Below, one piece after another: positions 12,701-21,875 of a stretch of 64,000 nt of DNA. Source of the DNA: Microplitis mediator (taxonomy: Eukaryota > Arthropoda > Insecta > Hymenoptera > Braconidae); NCBI RefSeq assembly GCF_029852145.1, contig NC_079975.1, positions 10,625,264 to 10,689,263 on the forward strand. The letters run 5' to 3'. The translations under genes and the position numbers were made by a program. The notes below the pieces were generated by a model. That model saw only the letters and a list, made by a program, of their open reading frames with translations. It had not been told where the DNA came from and ran no database searches. Position 1 is the first letter of the stretch. Each line of letters begins with the position of its first letter.

Positions 12701-15653
12701 TCAAGCCAATGCAATGGAAGCTTTAAAAAATAGTTCTGATCAGCTCCTTGAAGATGACACTTTTTCTGAATAAGTTAATGATTTATTCCATTTCACCGGT
12801 TATTCGGAGAGTGCCCCAAAAGACAATAGTATAAATTTTCAAACGTTTGGATCATCTGATTCAAAAACGATGTACCAGAAATTACTTGCTCATAAGAGCA
12901 ATGATATAAAAATATTAGAACTTTATCCAATTGTGAAGCCAGTTTTGCACGACTCTTAATGCGAAGCATTAGAGTGTGCTTTACGATCGAAAATTTATAA
13001 AATTTAATACACCTGTACCTTCGTCTGCACCGGTAGAACGACTGTTTAGCTATGCTACTATGTTCAATCTACCTAAATTTAATAAGTTGACGGGTAAAAA
13101 TTTTAAATTGCGTGTAAGAATGAAACGTAATTCTAATGCTGCCGAAAAAGATCGTTAACAGAAATTTTATTTGTATTTCTTTATTACTAATTTTTTTTTT
13201 TTTTTTTCGTTTTTTTATTCTTAAATCAATGAAAACGAGTTATTTAAATTGAAAATAAAATCTAATTGCTATATGAACTATTCTATGAAATTATAATTTT
13301 GTTGATTATTGTAAACCTCTAAATATTTATGTCATTCTAATATCCAACCAAGCTAACAGTTAATTTTGGAAAATTTTTTAAATAATATGACTTCCAATAA
13401 AAGAAATCACTAATTAATAAAAAGCCATTGTTTTCCTTGTTAGATTACTTATATTTAATATAGAGCACTATTTTTAAACGCGAAATACTGTCAGGAATTA
13501 ACTTTATTTGACTACCCTGATTAAAAAAGTGAATTGAAAAGTCTTGAAAATTATTTCAATTCTTTTCAATCCCTCGGCGGTTTTGGAAAGTATTGAATGG
13601 AATTGAAATTTCGATCATTTGAATACTTTCCAATTCCAAAGTGGAATTCGAAAGTATTGAAAAGAATTCAATCTTTCATCATTTCAATACCTTCCAATAT
13701 GGAATTATTTTGGTATTGAAAAGGATTCAGAAAGATTCAAAAATTTCAATTCATTTCAATCATTTTCAATCCCACACATGACCCGAAATGTGAAATTATT
13801 TAGGTATTGAGAAGGATTCAGAAAGATTCAAAAATTTCAATTCATTTCAATCTTTTTCAATCCCACACTTGATCCGAAATATCGGATTATTTAGGTATTG
13901 AGAAGGATTCGGAAAGATTCAAAAATTTCAATTCATTTCAATCTTTTTCAATCCCACACTTGATCCGAAATATCGGATTATTTAGGTATTGAGAAGGATT
14001 CGGAAAGATTCAAAAATTTCAATTCATTTCAATCTTTTTCAATCCCACACTTGATCCGAAATATCGGATTATTTAGGTATTGAGAAGGATTCGGAAAGAT
14101 TCAAAAATTTCAATTCATTTGAATCTTTTTCAATTCCTCGGAAGTTCAGAAATTCTTTTATTATTTTGGGATTGAAAAGTATTCATTTTATGTCAAAATG
14201 AAAACCTTGGGGTATAGAAAGTATTCGAAAGGATTCATTTCTCATCTTTTTCAATACTTATCAATTCACTTTTTTAATCAGGGTAGCTCTAGACATAAAA
14301 ACTCCCAGTATCACTCCAGGAAATATGCCAAATATAGTGTGTGACACAGGATAAAACACGATTTCAGACTTTGGGGGATGTCAACTTAATTTTCGTCTGA
14401 AATCGTCTATTTTCAATCTACTACTCAATGCTACGCACTAAACTATTTCAAAAAAATCAAGTTTTTTTTATTTAACCATCCATTTTTGAGAAAAATTATA
14501 TTCTTTCCCAATTATTAACTTTTCAAAAAAATTAGATAATTTTTCTCTAATTATTATTTTTTCCGAAAAATTAAATAATTTTTCTTTCTAATTATTAATT
14601 TTTCCAAAAATTAGTAATTTTTTTCTACATATTGCTAATTTTTTTAGAAATTAGTATTTTTCTATAACTACATAAAAATTAAAAAAAAAATTAGTAATAT
14701 GAACGAAATTGTTGATAAAAAAATCGATACTGCCGATCCCTGATATGTACATGGATATTCATTAAACTGCACAAAAATAACAACTCACTCTATTATACCG
14801 GGAGTTACATTAGTACTGATCACTGAATGACCAGGTAATAATGTTATTACACTGATGTTCCATAGGAAGTCTCGTTCATTTTTTGTGATATTGATTGTTG
14901 CAGGGTTTACTTTGAGAAGATCTTCATGTTGAATATTAAAAGTTACATAGACATCAGTAGATAGCTTGTTTCTATATTAAAAAAAAAAAAAACATTTCTA
15001 TTGGACTAAAATTTTTACTTGTTATAAAAAAAATAGGATAAAGGTAAGTTCTTAGTCACTTTAGGACCAGTTTTGGGCATTTTTAAAATTAAAATAAAAT
15101 AATTTGTAAAATGCACAATGACGACAATTAATTTTTTAAATGTATAAAAAGATAGGGTGATCGATCCAGTGAATGAACATTATTTAATTTTTATTTACAT
15201 CATTTAGACTTTAATCACAATTACATAAAAAAAAATACTTCATTGTTGTTTGATTGATAAGTTTTAGAACTTCACTTCTAATTTTGTTGCATCCTTTTAT
15301 ATTAAAATGTTAAAAAATTTTACATTTACTGGCTTAGTCACCTTACTTTTATCACACTATTACAATGAAAGTTTTATTTTATACTTTTTAATTAATTGAA
15401 ATAAAGTATTAAATGTTCATAAATGGAGCAGTGACCACAAAATATACTTCTATTCTACAATACTCACGTCAAATTCAAATTAAACGATTCATTATGACCA
15501 ACAACAACTCTCAAATCATGTCGGTCAACCTTGAAATCAGCACTAACATATTGCAAAACTGAAAAATTCAACAATTAGAAATGAAGGAACACTATAATTT
15601 TTCACCCATTTTATAATACCTTGAAAAAAGAATATCCATAAAAAAAAAGTCAT
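9590..15653 (-). CDS. CTNS: Cystinosin, lysosomal cystine/proton symporter (6 exons, complete)
   Basis: Exons read in the minus direction are 15653-15620, 15558-15468, 14971-14789, 12097-11857, 11792-11303 and 9768-9590. All introns are GT-AG and every phase joins, giving 405 codons against about 367 in the human protein. The order is signal peptide (residues ~1-12), a luminal domain with several N-x-S/T sites, then seven predicted membrane segments with two PQ-loop repeats (YPQIYTNYQRKS and IPQAYSNYKRKS). The family signatures VGWVYFVAWSISFYPQ, NDVFFSIHA, GWSIGNIILDFTGG and FGDPTKFGLG are present. Cystinosin exports cystine from lysosomes with protons. Oddities are an extra stretch in the loop after IYE, and a long C-terminal tail in place of the usual short GYDQL-type sorting end; YKLV just after the last helix could still act as a Yxx-phi signal. 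Confidence 0.95.
9878..10273 (-). CDS. Unrecognised open frame nested in the last cystinosin intron
   Basis: A stop-free run of 131 codons, unusual for DNA this AT-rich. From an ATG at 10233-10231 it begins MFFFVLLLYLRVYLIDRS, which resembles a signal peptide, and continues with DNGDNWYIGNNDFLD and FALAKTSGCNEFSKGVWRRG. A possible GTATCC donor follows WRR. I do not recognise the family. It could be one exon of a nested secreted-protein gene, a gene fragment, or chance. Confidence 0.3.
   Translation of the reverse strand: MNSIDQVVSEKLKKMFFFVLLLYLRVYLIDRSEIFKKMGDNGDNWYIGNNDFLDSEKIFLLNYHSIKSVYGLGKISLTQTNLTNFRINNFLNFTLTQVAFALAKTSGCNEFSKGVWRRGILSSHPHHFHNS
10260..10510. repeat. Dispersed repeat with ACGCGT-ATTGAGTT words, copy set 1
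   Basis: Two diverged units each carry a version of TCAGCTCTAGAACTCGATAA followed by AACGCGTCGATTG and an AATCGGTTAATTCGTTCG word. The same unit, inverted, is at 12190-12440 and again at 52560-53060. It is an interspersed repeat of unknown class. Confidence 0.5.
10940..10999. repeat. Pair of GC-rich palindromes in a cystinosin intron
   Basis: TGGCCCGCAGGGCCA at 10940-10954 and GCACACGACTTAGTCGTGTGC at 10979-10999 are both inverted repeats. They sit in a GC-rich island of about 130 bp in otherwise AT-rich intron DNA. The open frame over this island (11043-10843 minus) has no recognisable family and is not called. Confidence 0.6.
11303..11792 (-). CDS. CTNS: Cystinosin exon 5: middle helices and second PQ-loop
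   Basis: Begins SEYYHRYPKSLNPVQMNDV and ends at NAYNY before a GTAAGA donor. It contains KYIPQAYSNYKRKSTVGWSI and NIILDFTGGSLSMLQM. The region after FIYE, beginning VINMNESFF and running to VQRVSNTTRI, is longer than in the human protein. Confidence 0.95.
11857..12097 (-). CDS. CTNS: Cystinosin exon 4: first PQ-loop
   Basis: Encodes the first membrane helices, VVGWVYFVAWSISFYPQIY, then NYQRKSVVGLSFDFLSFNFV and a third helix ending WIPVIE. The PQ dipeptide and the RKS-GLS motif are the most conserved part of the family. The donor is GTAGGT, in phase 0. Confidence 0.95.
12190..12440. repeat. Dispersed repeat with ACGCGT words, copy set 2
   Basis: Two units, each reading ACCGATTGAGATGTTCGAGG or a close variant, then a GGCAATCCACGCGTTTTATC-like word and TTCTAGAGCTGATTA. 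The orientation is opposite to 10260-10510 and the same as 52560-53060. Confidence 0.55.
12450..13158 (+). pseudogene. Decayed hAT-family transposase (C-terminal part)
   Basis: The first segment (12450-12773) reads KLVSGLLKALENRYGNIYHV and then AVSCHPKFKLNWL. A frame change leads to KILELYPIVKPVLHD at about 12915-12955, then a stop. A third segment (12991-13158) reads FIKFNTPVPSSAPVERLFSY with MFNLPKFNKLT, the C-terminal dimerisation domain of hAT transposases. It lies opposite in strand to cystinosin, inside its third intron. Frameshifts and a stop make it non-functional. I could not see its terminal inverted repeats or 8-bp target duplication. Confidence 0.8.
13515..14283. mobile_element. 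CCCTG-family element, large copy (769 bp)
   Basis: The ends CCCTGATTAAAAAAGTGAAT and ATTCACTTTTTTAATCAGGG are exact inverted repeats flanked by TA on each side. The interior is an imperfect palindrome of AATTGAAAAG and CTTTTCAATT words. It also holds the 91-bp tandem array at 13709-14160. It sits in the third cystinosin intron. Confidence 0.85.
13709..14160. repeat. 91-bp tandem repeat, four to five units
   Basis: The word TTAGGTATTGAGAAGGATTC recurs at 13800, 13891, 13982 and 14073, an exact 91-bp spacing. Each unit continues with AAAAATTTCAATTCATTTCA and ends TCCCACACTTGATCCGAAAT. The last units are almost identical, so they expanded recently, while the first and last partial units are more diverged. 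The array is internal to the transposon at 13515-14283. Confidence 0.9.
14330..14400. repeat. Fragment related to the foldback at 54521-54637
   Basis: AAATATAGTGTGTGACACAG, then GATAAAACACGATTTCAGAC, is shared with 54526-54575 apart from a few changes. Only one end of the element is recognisable here. Confidence 0.5.
14789..14971 (-). CDS. CTNS: Cystinosin exon 3: luminal domain
   Basis: Starts NKLSTDVYVTFNIQ and ends STNVTPGII before a GTGAGT donor in phase 2. It holds N-glycosylation motifs NIT, NIS and NVT. The following 2.7-kb intron contains a CCCTG-family element and a decayed hAT transposase. Confidence 0.9.
15468..15558 (-). CDS. CTNS: Cystinosin exon 2: luminal domain
   Basis: Encodes LQYVSADFKVDRHDLRVVVG and then HNESFNLNLT, with two potential N-glycosylation sites (NES and NLT). 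The acceptor is a TTTTTCAG tract and the donor GTGAGT. It leaves phase 2, which the next exon completes as a threonine codon. Confidence 0.88.
15620..15653 (-). CDS. CTNS: Cystinosin exon 1: start codon and signal peptide
   Basis: ATG at 15653 begins MTFFLWIFFFQ, a short hydrophobic signal sequence. The exon ends in phase 1 at a GTATTA donor. This start was chosen because it is the only in-phase ATG before the luminal domain and gives the signal peptide expected for the family. Confidence 0.8.
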
Positions 15654-16112
15654 GATTTCAATATTTACTGGCTGAGAATATTCTAAATTTTATACAAAAT
15701 ACTTAAAATTAATGTATTATTAAAAACAAAATAAATATTTCAGTATTTAATAAGTTTTTATTACCTTAAGAAATCCAAACTATTGAAGTTGATTTCAGTT
15801 TAAAGGCATGTGGAATAAACCAACTTTTTATTTCCTCGCGAATGATTATATTCTTGGCATTTTTTAATATAATTCTACAACTATACAATTTTATCATTTT
15901 ATATCGGTCTTTCAACTATGAGCTGGCTGATTCTATACCGTGCTATGAGCATTATAACAATTTTCAATATGTTTGTGTATTCTAGAAGTAAAGTAAAGCA
16001 GCGTTAAGCTGTCCCAACAAAACAAAAGCGTATCTAGAATAAATATAGTGACAGTATGGGAAAGCAATGTTAAATGCTGGTAATGAAGAGAGAGATGCAA
16101 ATTTTCATGGCA

Positions 16113-16700
16113 GGCAGACTAACAACTCTCTGCATTAAGGCTGGGCCGCACCTAACGAAGTCCTGAATTTAAGAATTCTAATTATTCTTTGAATATTTAT
16201 GGGAATCGGATGATGAAAATCTTCCGAGGAAGTTCGTCTTCGGCTTTTAGTCGGAAGCTAAGAAAATTGCTGTTATGATAATTATTTAATAAATAATTAG
16301 AATTCTTAAATTCAGGACTTCGTTAGGTGCGGCCCAGCCTTAAGTTCTCTATGCAAGAAAATTTCTAAATTATCGACTCTAAAAATACGATAAAACAGTC
16401 GGTGGAAAAGTTTCGTCAGAGAGCAAATAGATGGCGAGTAACAAACGAAAAATTGAGTAAAATGAAATAGCTCGACGTGAGAAAACGAACGATCGGAGGG
16501 GAGGAAAAAAAAAGCAAGTATATGTGCGATGTAAATTTAAAACCCGCTGTCATAGCGGAATATAGGCCTGTAGATCTACAGAATTAATTATTACATAGAC
16601 TAATGGCCCGTACTACAGTCTCGAATTTATAATCAACTTTAATAATTGTAAAAAATGCTCTCAGAAATTAAGTTGAACATCGAATCATCAATATCTAATT
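16113..16700. repeat. Left terminal inverted repeat of the 12-kb MULE
   Basis: Matches 28113 back to about 27735 in inverted orientation, including GTCGGTGGAAAAGTTTCGTC and CGAACGATCGGAGGGGAGG. The left copy is interrupted by the 201-bp TTAA element at 16139. One 2-bp difference (CTCTC against CTCTCTC) lies near the outer end. Confidence 0.9.
16139..16339. mobile_element. TTAA-flanked MITE (201 bp) with 48-bp inverted repeats
   Basis: The ends GGCTGGGCCGCACCTAACGA and TCGTTAGGTGCGGCCCAGCC begin 48-bp inverted repeats. TTAA flanks both sides (16135-16138 and 16340-16343). The opposite arm of the large MULE has a single TTAA at 28086-28089 with no insert, a true empty site. TTAA duplication is typical of piggyBac and Kolobok transposons. 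Which of these mobilised it is not clear. Confidence 0.9.
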
Positions 16701-17490
16701 AAATATTAATATCTCTTAATTAATACTTGCTGTCTTGCATATGATGGGCTTGTAGATCTTCAGAGATCATTTTCTCATAGCCCTGGTTAAAAAAGAGAAT
16801 TAAAAAGGATTAAGCCATGTAACGTGGCCATTTGAGAGAGGATTAAGAGTATTAAAAAGGATTAAAAATATTGAAAAATTAATTCTTTTTTTTAACCAGG
16901 GAGACTAACGGCTTTTATTACAGGCTCTCAATTTTTAAATAACTTCAATAATTATTAAGAAAGCACAAAGGAAATATAATGACATCGCGATTATCCATAT
17001 TTAATCAATTATTGCTGTTTTTTTTCCAATTCAATTCCGTACTCGTGTATGAGAGTATGGGCGTCTAGATTAACAGAAATCACATTTGCTTAGTTAAACG
17101 GCTGTCTTGACAGGATTTAGGCTATTCTATAGGTGTTTTCATCATCTAAGATATGTGCAGACAGTGCGACGTACATACGGCAGTAAATAATTTGTACATT
17201 ATTCATTTCTCTGCATTAAATCCGTGTCCGTGTATTTTATTTAACGGGCGTGCAGATCTACAGAAACATCATTTCTGTAAGCCACTGGCTTCGCTGACAG
17301 GAATTTCATCTAGCTATATATTTAAAAATCATCACGGATTTACCCATGCGCTATCAAATGCTTACAGCCACAGGTATTTTATCAATTATTCATTTTTTTA
17401 TCGCCCCTGGCAGTGTTTATATGAGTGTGGTTCTGTATGTCTACAAACATGGTATTCTCATCGCCTTATGGTTTTTGGACAGGATTAAAA
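16555..17490. repeat. ~183-bp subterminal tandem repeats, left side of the MULE
   Basis: A word close to GGGCCTGTAGATCTACAG recurs at about 16562, 16748, 17066, 17247 and in decayed form near 17430. After subtracting the 121-bp MITE at 16781, spacing is about 180-186 bp. Each unit continues with a stretch like AATGGCTTCGCTGACAGGAA. The open frames at 17153-17488 and 17501-17683 lie over these repeats and have no family features, so they are not called as genes. Confidence 0.7.
16781..16901. mobile_element. CCCTG-family MITE, copy 3 (121 bp)
   Basis: The ends CCCTGGTTAAAAAAGAG and CTTTTTTTTAACCAGGG are inverted. AG flanks both sides. The neighbouring subterminal unit at about 16598 reads CATAGACTAATGG without an insert, so AG here is a genuine 2-bp duplication rather than TA. 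Confidence 0.8.
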
Positions 17491-18081
17491 TTTTTTTTAT
17501 GTGAAAGAAAACAACGTATCAATATTTTTGCTTTTTTTAAATACATCTAAAACGTTTAAATGTATTCGTGATAAATTCTCTGCAATCAATTTAATTGAAG
17601 TTGTGCTGCGTATTCTGTTGCCGGACAGAAATGTTTTTTGTTCCTGTAATATTTTTAAAAAGGTACGTTCATTACTTTTATAGTGTAATTTTCTTTGTAT
17701 ATGTAATCTCCTATTGTGTATCAGGTAATAAATTCGTTTCCTGTAATTTTAATGGGTGCTAAAGTGCCGTTCATAACTGCTGTTTAACTTGAATCCTCTA
17801 GGATCGATTTTAAAACATCAAATAATAATATCTGCATTTTTTATTTAAATAATGTAACTTGCTCCGATGCTTCACGCCGTACACGTACTCGAAGTGATCA
17901 AAGTCTTCTTTTGTTCCTTATTTTCATTCATTCTATGTGGACCTATGATTGCGACTATTATAATTGGTTCATGTTTCTAAAGATTTTAAATTCGTTACTC
18001 CTCTTTAAAAAATCCATTCTCTTCTAAGTAAACGAATAGACGATCTTTGACTCCTGTTCATGAATATTATTTGTTATATAC

Positions 18082-19285
18082 GCCCGGGTAAAAATGATTT
18101 TGCCTAATTATATATAATTATATATCCCTGATTAAAAAAAGTGATTTAAAACGATTCGAAATAAAAAATTTTAAATACTTTTTAATGCTTTTGAATACCT
18201 TGAATACTTTTGAATCCCTCTTCTTATGGGCATTTAGCATTGCAAATCGTTTTAAATTGCTTTTTTTAATCAGGGATAATCACTTATGAATGATCAGATC
18301 CAAAAATTGGCCACATCTGATTATATATAATCATGCATGAACGAATATAGTCATTTTTAGAATCTCATTTAGAATATCTGTAAATTTTTAATTAAGTAAT
18401 TTAATTAGGATTTATTCTCTTCATCAATATAAATATCGGTTAAATTTAAATAAAAAAAAAAATAATTATAATCCGTTTACTACTATTTAAATTCGAGGTC
18501 ACCCGTCTAGTTAATGTTCCACGTCGATGCTGCTTAATTTTGGTAATCGCTAGATTGTAGTCTGATTCTCTAGTCTGCTATACACTTACAATTAGGCAAT
18601 ATTCATGGTATTACTTCACTCAAAGAATCAATTTGATACATCCTACGGAAATAATGCACCTAATGATGATTTTTGTTTTGTACATAAATTACAATAGAAT
18701 TCATTAGATAGATATAATCAAATCTATTTATTCATAAACTTATAAATATTCGTATATAAATCGATATCGATTCATACTTTTAAATGGCTGCCGAAACCTT
18801 TGAATATTTTTTTAGTATTGGGGATTTAAGTTTGATTGATAGTCAATCGACAGAATAAAAATTTAACATTGATATTAAAAAATAGTCATAGTATGTAATA
18901 AATATATATATATATATATTGGACCTATATATACATAATTAAATATTTATAGGTTTCATATCAATGAAGTCTGGTCAGATCTAATCATACATAGACATAT
19001 GTAACCACATATAATTTTATATTAGCTACGTCTGATCAGATCTAGTTATACAAAGGCCTATATCTAATTATATGTTCACCTATATATAGCTTTATGTATA
19101 CTTCGACACATAATATATTGGTCAGATATGATCAGATCAAATTATTTATAGCGTCATGCATAATTATATATGGAGGTAGATATAATTATATATAGTCATA
19201 CAAAAATTCATGTATGATTATATATAATTTCATATATAATCATACATAGTTATCTATAATTAGGCAAAATCATTTTTTCCCGGGC
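18082..19285. mobile_element. GCCCGGG-ended AT-rich array element (1.2 kb)
   Basis: The left end GCCCGGGTAAAAATGATTTT and the right end AAAATCATTTTTTCCCGGGC are inverted, followed inward by TAATTATA-type sequence. The interior is full of TATATAATTATATA, GATCAGATC and ATAATCATACATA words in both orientations. A CCCTG MITE (18126-18275) is nested near its left end. It lies inside the 12-kb MULE. Confidence 0.7.
18126..18275. mobile_element. CCCTG-family MITE, copy 4 (150 bp)
   Basis: The inverted ends are CCCTGATTAAAAAAAGTG and a GCTTTTTTTAATCAGGG counterpart, flanked by AT on both sides. The interior has AAAACGATTCGAAAT and its inverted counterpart AATCGTTTTAAATTG. Confidence 0.8.
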
Positions 19286-19580
19286 TTATATTTATTTGTT
19301 CCTATATTTTGCTATTTCCGTAAAATTGTGCTCTTTTTGTCTCTGCTCGCCATTTTTGAACTCTTTTTTTTAACGGGCGCGTAAATCTTATCGGATGTAG
19401 AGGGAGTTCGGACCGTTTCATTAGTTTCCATTCTTTTGTTTTACATTAATGCGCTTCATTGTATTGCTAAATTTTGTCTATTGTCATTCTATTTTCTGTT
19501 ACGGTTGTCTGTCAAATTTGCTGTTATCATTACTTGCGTCTTGTTATTTATTGCAATTGTCAATTTGTCCTTTCTTCATT

Positions 19581-21659
19581 ATGCAACAAATGCCAGGTCA
19601 AAGATTAGGATCAACGCGTTTTATTTATGATGGCTGGATTTTTCACCAATGTCCACGTGCTCGAGGTCGAATTTTTAATTGTGGCTCGCTAACTAGTACA
19701 GGGTGTAAGATTAAGCTTAAAAGACTGGGAAATGGGAATTATGAAGAGTATAATGCCGTTAACCATAATCACACGAAACCCACTCTTGTTGTTCGTGAAG
19801 CTGCAATTAAAGCCATTAAAGAGTCAGCTTTGGATCTCAATCGCAACGCAATTGACATAGTCAACGAGGTTTTCATTAAGTAATGGCTTATACAATTAAA
19901 TATATTTATTTATTTATTAATTTATTTATATTATATTATCTTATTTATACTTATACTATAATTTTTGTTAGTCATCCCAATGCTAGAAAATGCATGCGAC
20001 CTGATGCTGCTTCTGCAAACGTTTATCGTGCTCGTTTCATAATGTGGCCTCCTACACCAAGGAGCTTATTTCAAGTTCCAAATGTCTGCAGTGATTTCGC
20101 TGGTGTCAATGACATATACCAAGGAGATTTTATGTCGTTGGATCGAAAACTTGGTGTACTTTTTGCATCTAATGACATGCTGAAACGATTAGGAGAAGCA
20201 AAGGAAGTACACATAGATGGTACATTTAAATCATCTCCCAATTAAAAAAATTGCTGCCAATTGCTGATTTTTCATGTTAGAGCAATGGATGTGGTAATTA
20301 TTTATTCAAGTTCATGCTTAATTTGCATTTTTATTACTTTGTATAAAACTTTTAATTAATAACATGTAGGGTAGTCCAGTCTTATTCGTTTTATGTCAAA
20401 ATCGCACGGCAGACTTTTATTCTGAGTTATGGCGTTATTTACTAACAAAAATGCCTAAACTGGAAAAAAATTTATCTTCTGTCTATAATGACTATGAAGC
20501 AGCGTAAATAAAAGGGACAAAAACGGTATTTCCGAAAATTAAGCATTATGGATGTTGGTTCCATTTCATTCAGGTATTCATTGATCTGTATTCAATAAAT
20601 TACTCCCAAGTACAATAATAATAATCTTTTATTTCAGGCTACGACTAGAAAATATCGTAAGTTACGGCTCCCAGAGTCTGCAAAAAAAGATTCTTTATTA
20701 AAAATGATTTGGACACTTCCTTTCCTTCCAAGCAAAGATTTTCATAAAGGTGTTGCCGCAATAGAAGAACGGTTTGAAATTTATATTGACCAATTTCGTA
20801 AAGTTGGTAAATTTATGAATTACATCAAGTGGTATTGGGGTCGTCTTGCCCACATACTGTCAGTTTGGAACAATCCTATCAGGACCAACAATATTTGTGA
20901 AAGTTTTCACCGCTGGCTCCTAGGCCGAATCAGCGGGTAAAAAATATCCTTCTGGAGGTTTATTGGTAATCAATTTCATCTTGATAGATAATTTTGCCTC
21001 ATTTATGTAAATTTCGCTTTCGGTTATGAAAATTAATTTTATTAGTACAGAAGATTTAATTACTTTATAAAAATCGTTGTATAATTAATCAACTTTTTAT
21101 TTTTTTTTTTCAACAGATAACTTAAAACGAATCATTGCACACATCGATGTGTATTATAACCAAATAAACGATGTAATTCCTGTAAATTCAAAAAGGATAA
21201 AAAAACATAACCCAAATGACAATAGAATCCAGGAACTGCAAAATTTATATGCGTCTAATCGGTATTATTATCATTTTGAAATCACTATTTTATAATTATT
21301 AATAGGTTTTAACTCTATTCACAAATTATTTTGCGTTCATTTTTTTAGAATCACCGTAGTCGAATTTCTCAGCTCTTATTTTTTCAGCTTCTAACCAGGG
21401 AGAAGTTGAATTATCACAAGAGTTTAGAGCTTCTAAAAGTACAAATGATCTTTCTGATGAGGATGATTCAAATTACGAAGTTTTTCATCTGGAAAGTACT
21501 TTTGACGACGATGATGACATATTTTATGACGACGATAGAAATTCTGACACGGATATTGACGAAAACGATTTGCACTTAAACTTTGGCACAGAAGAGGATG
21601 TTGATTTGGAAGAGGATGTAGATTTTAGTGACTATTATAATTATAGTGATGATGAATAA
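19581..21659 (+). pseudogene. FLYWCH zinc-finger / MULE transposase of the 12-kb element
   Basis: Likely exons are 19581-19879, 19972-20293, 20370-20573, 20638-20936, 21117-21286 and 21386-21659. Exon 1 gives a FLYWCH-like finger (GSTRFIYDGWIFHQCPRARG through CKIKLKRL to NHNHTK). Exon 2 has VHIDGTFKSS, carrying the first catalytic Asp of the MULE DDE fold. Exon 3 has YNDYEAA (likely second Asp) and HYGCWFHFIQ. Exon 4 has IRTNNICESFHRWL. The last exon is very acidic. In-frame TAA codons interrupt exon 2 (after SSPN) and exon 3 (after YEAA), and the last two junctions do not keep frame. AATAAA follows near 21687. The upstream limit at ATG 19581 is a choice. Confidence 0.75.
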
Positions 21660-21875
21660 TTATGTATGTAACATTAGACATAAAAAAATAAAAGTCATTG
21701 AATCATTGTACTCACTTTCAGTGTTAAGTTTTTTATTAATTCAAACTTAATTATACATGAAAAAAATCGTTTAGACATAAAAATTTTAATTATTTTACAG
21801 AACTAAAAAAAATAAAATAAAGTAAAAAAAAAAAATAAAATAAAGAAAAAAAAAGTGAAATATACTTTGGGTTTA

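Noticed and set aside
13709..14160. Regularly spaced repeats resembling a CRISPR array
   Set aside because: The 91-bp units are contiguous with no unique spacers, lie inside a eukaryotic MITE, and there are no cas genes.
16100..16112. A 9-bp target duplication for the 12-kb MULE
   Set aside because: The left flank (TTCATGGCA) and right flank (CATTTGTGC) do not match beyond chance; it may have decayed or the ends may be off by a few bases.
17153..17683. Two plus-strand open frames in the left part of the MULE
   Set aside because: They run across the ~183-bp subterminal repeats, have no domain features, and change frame with each unit.
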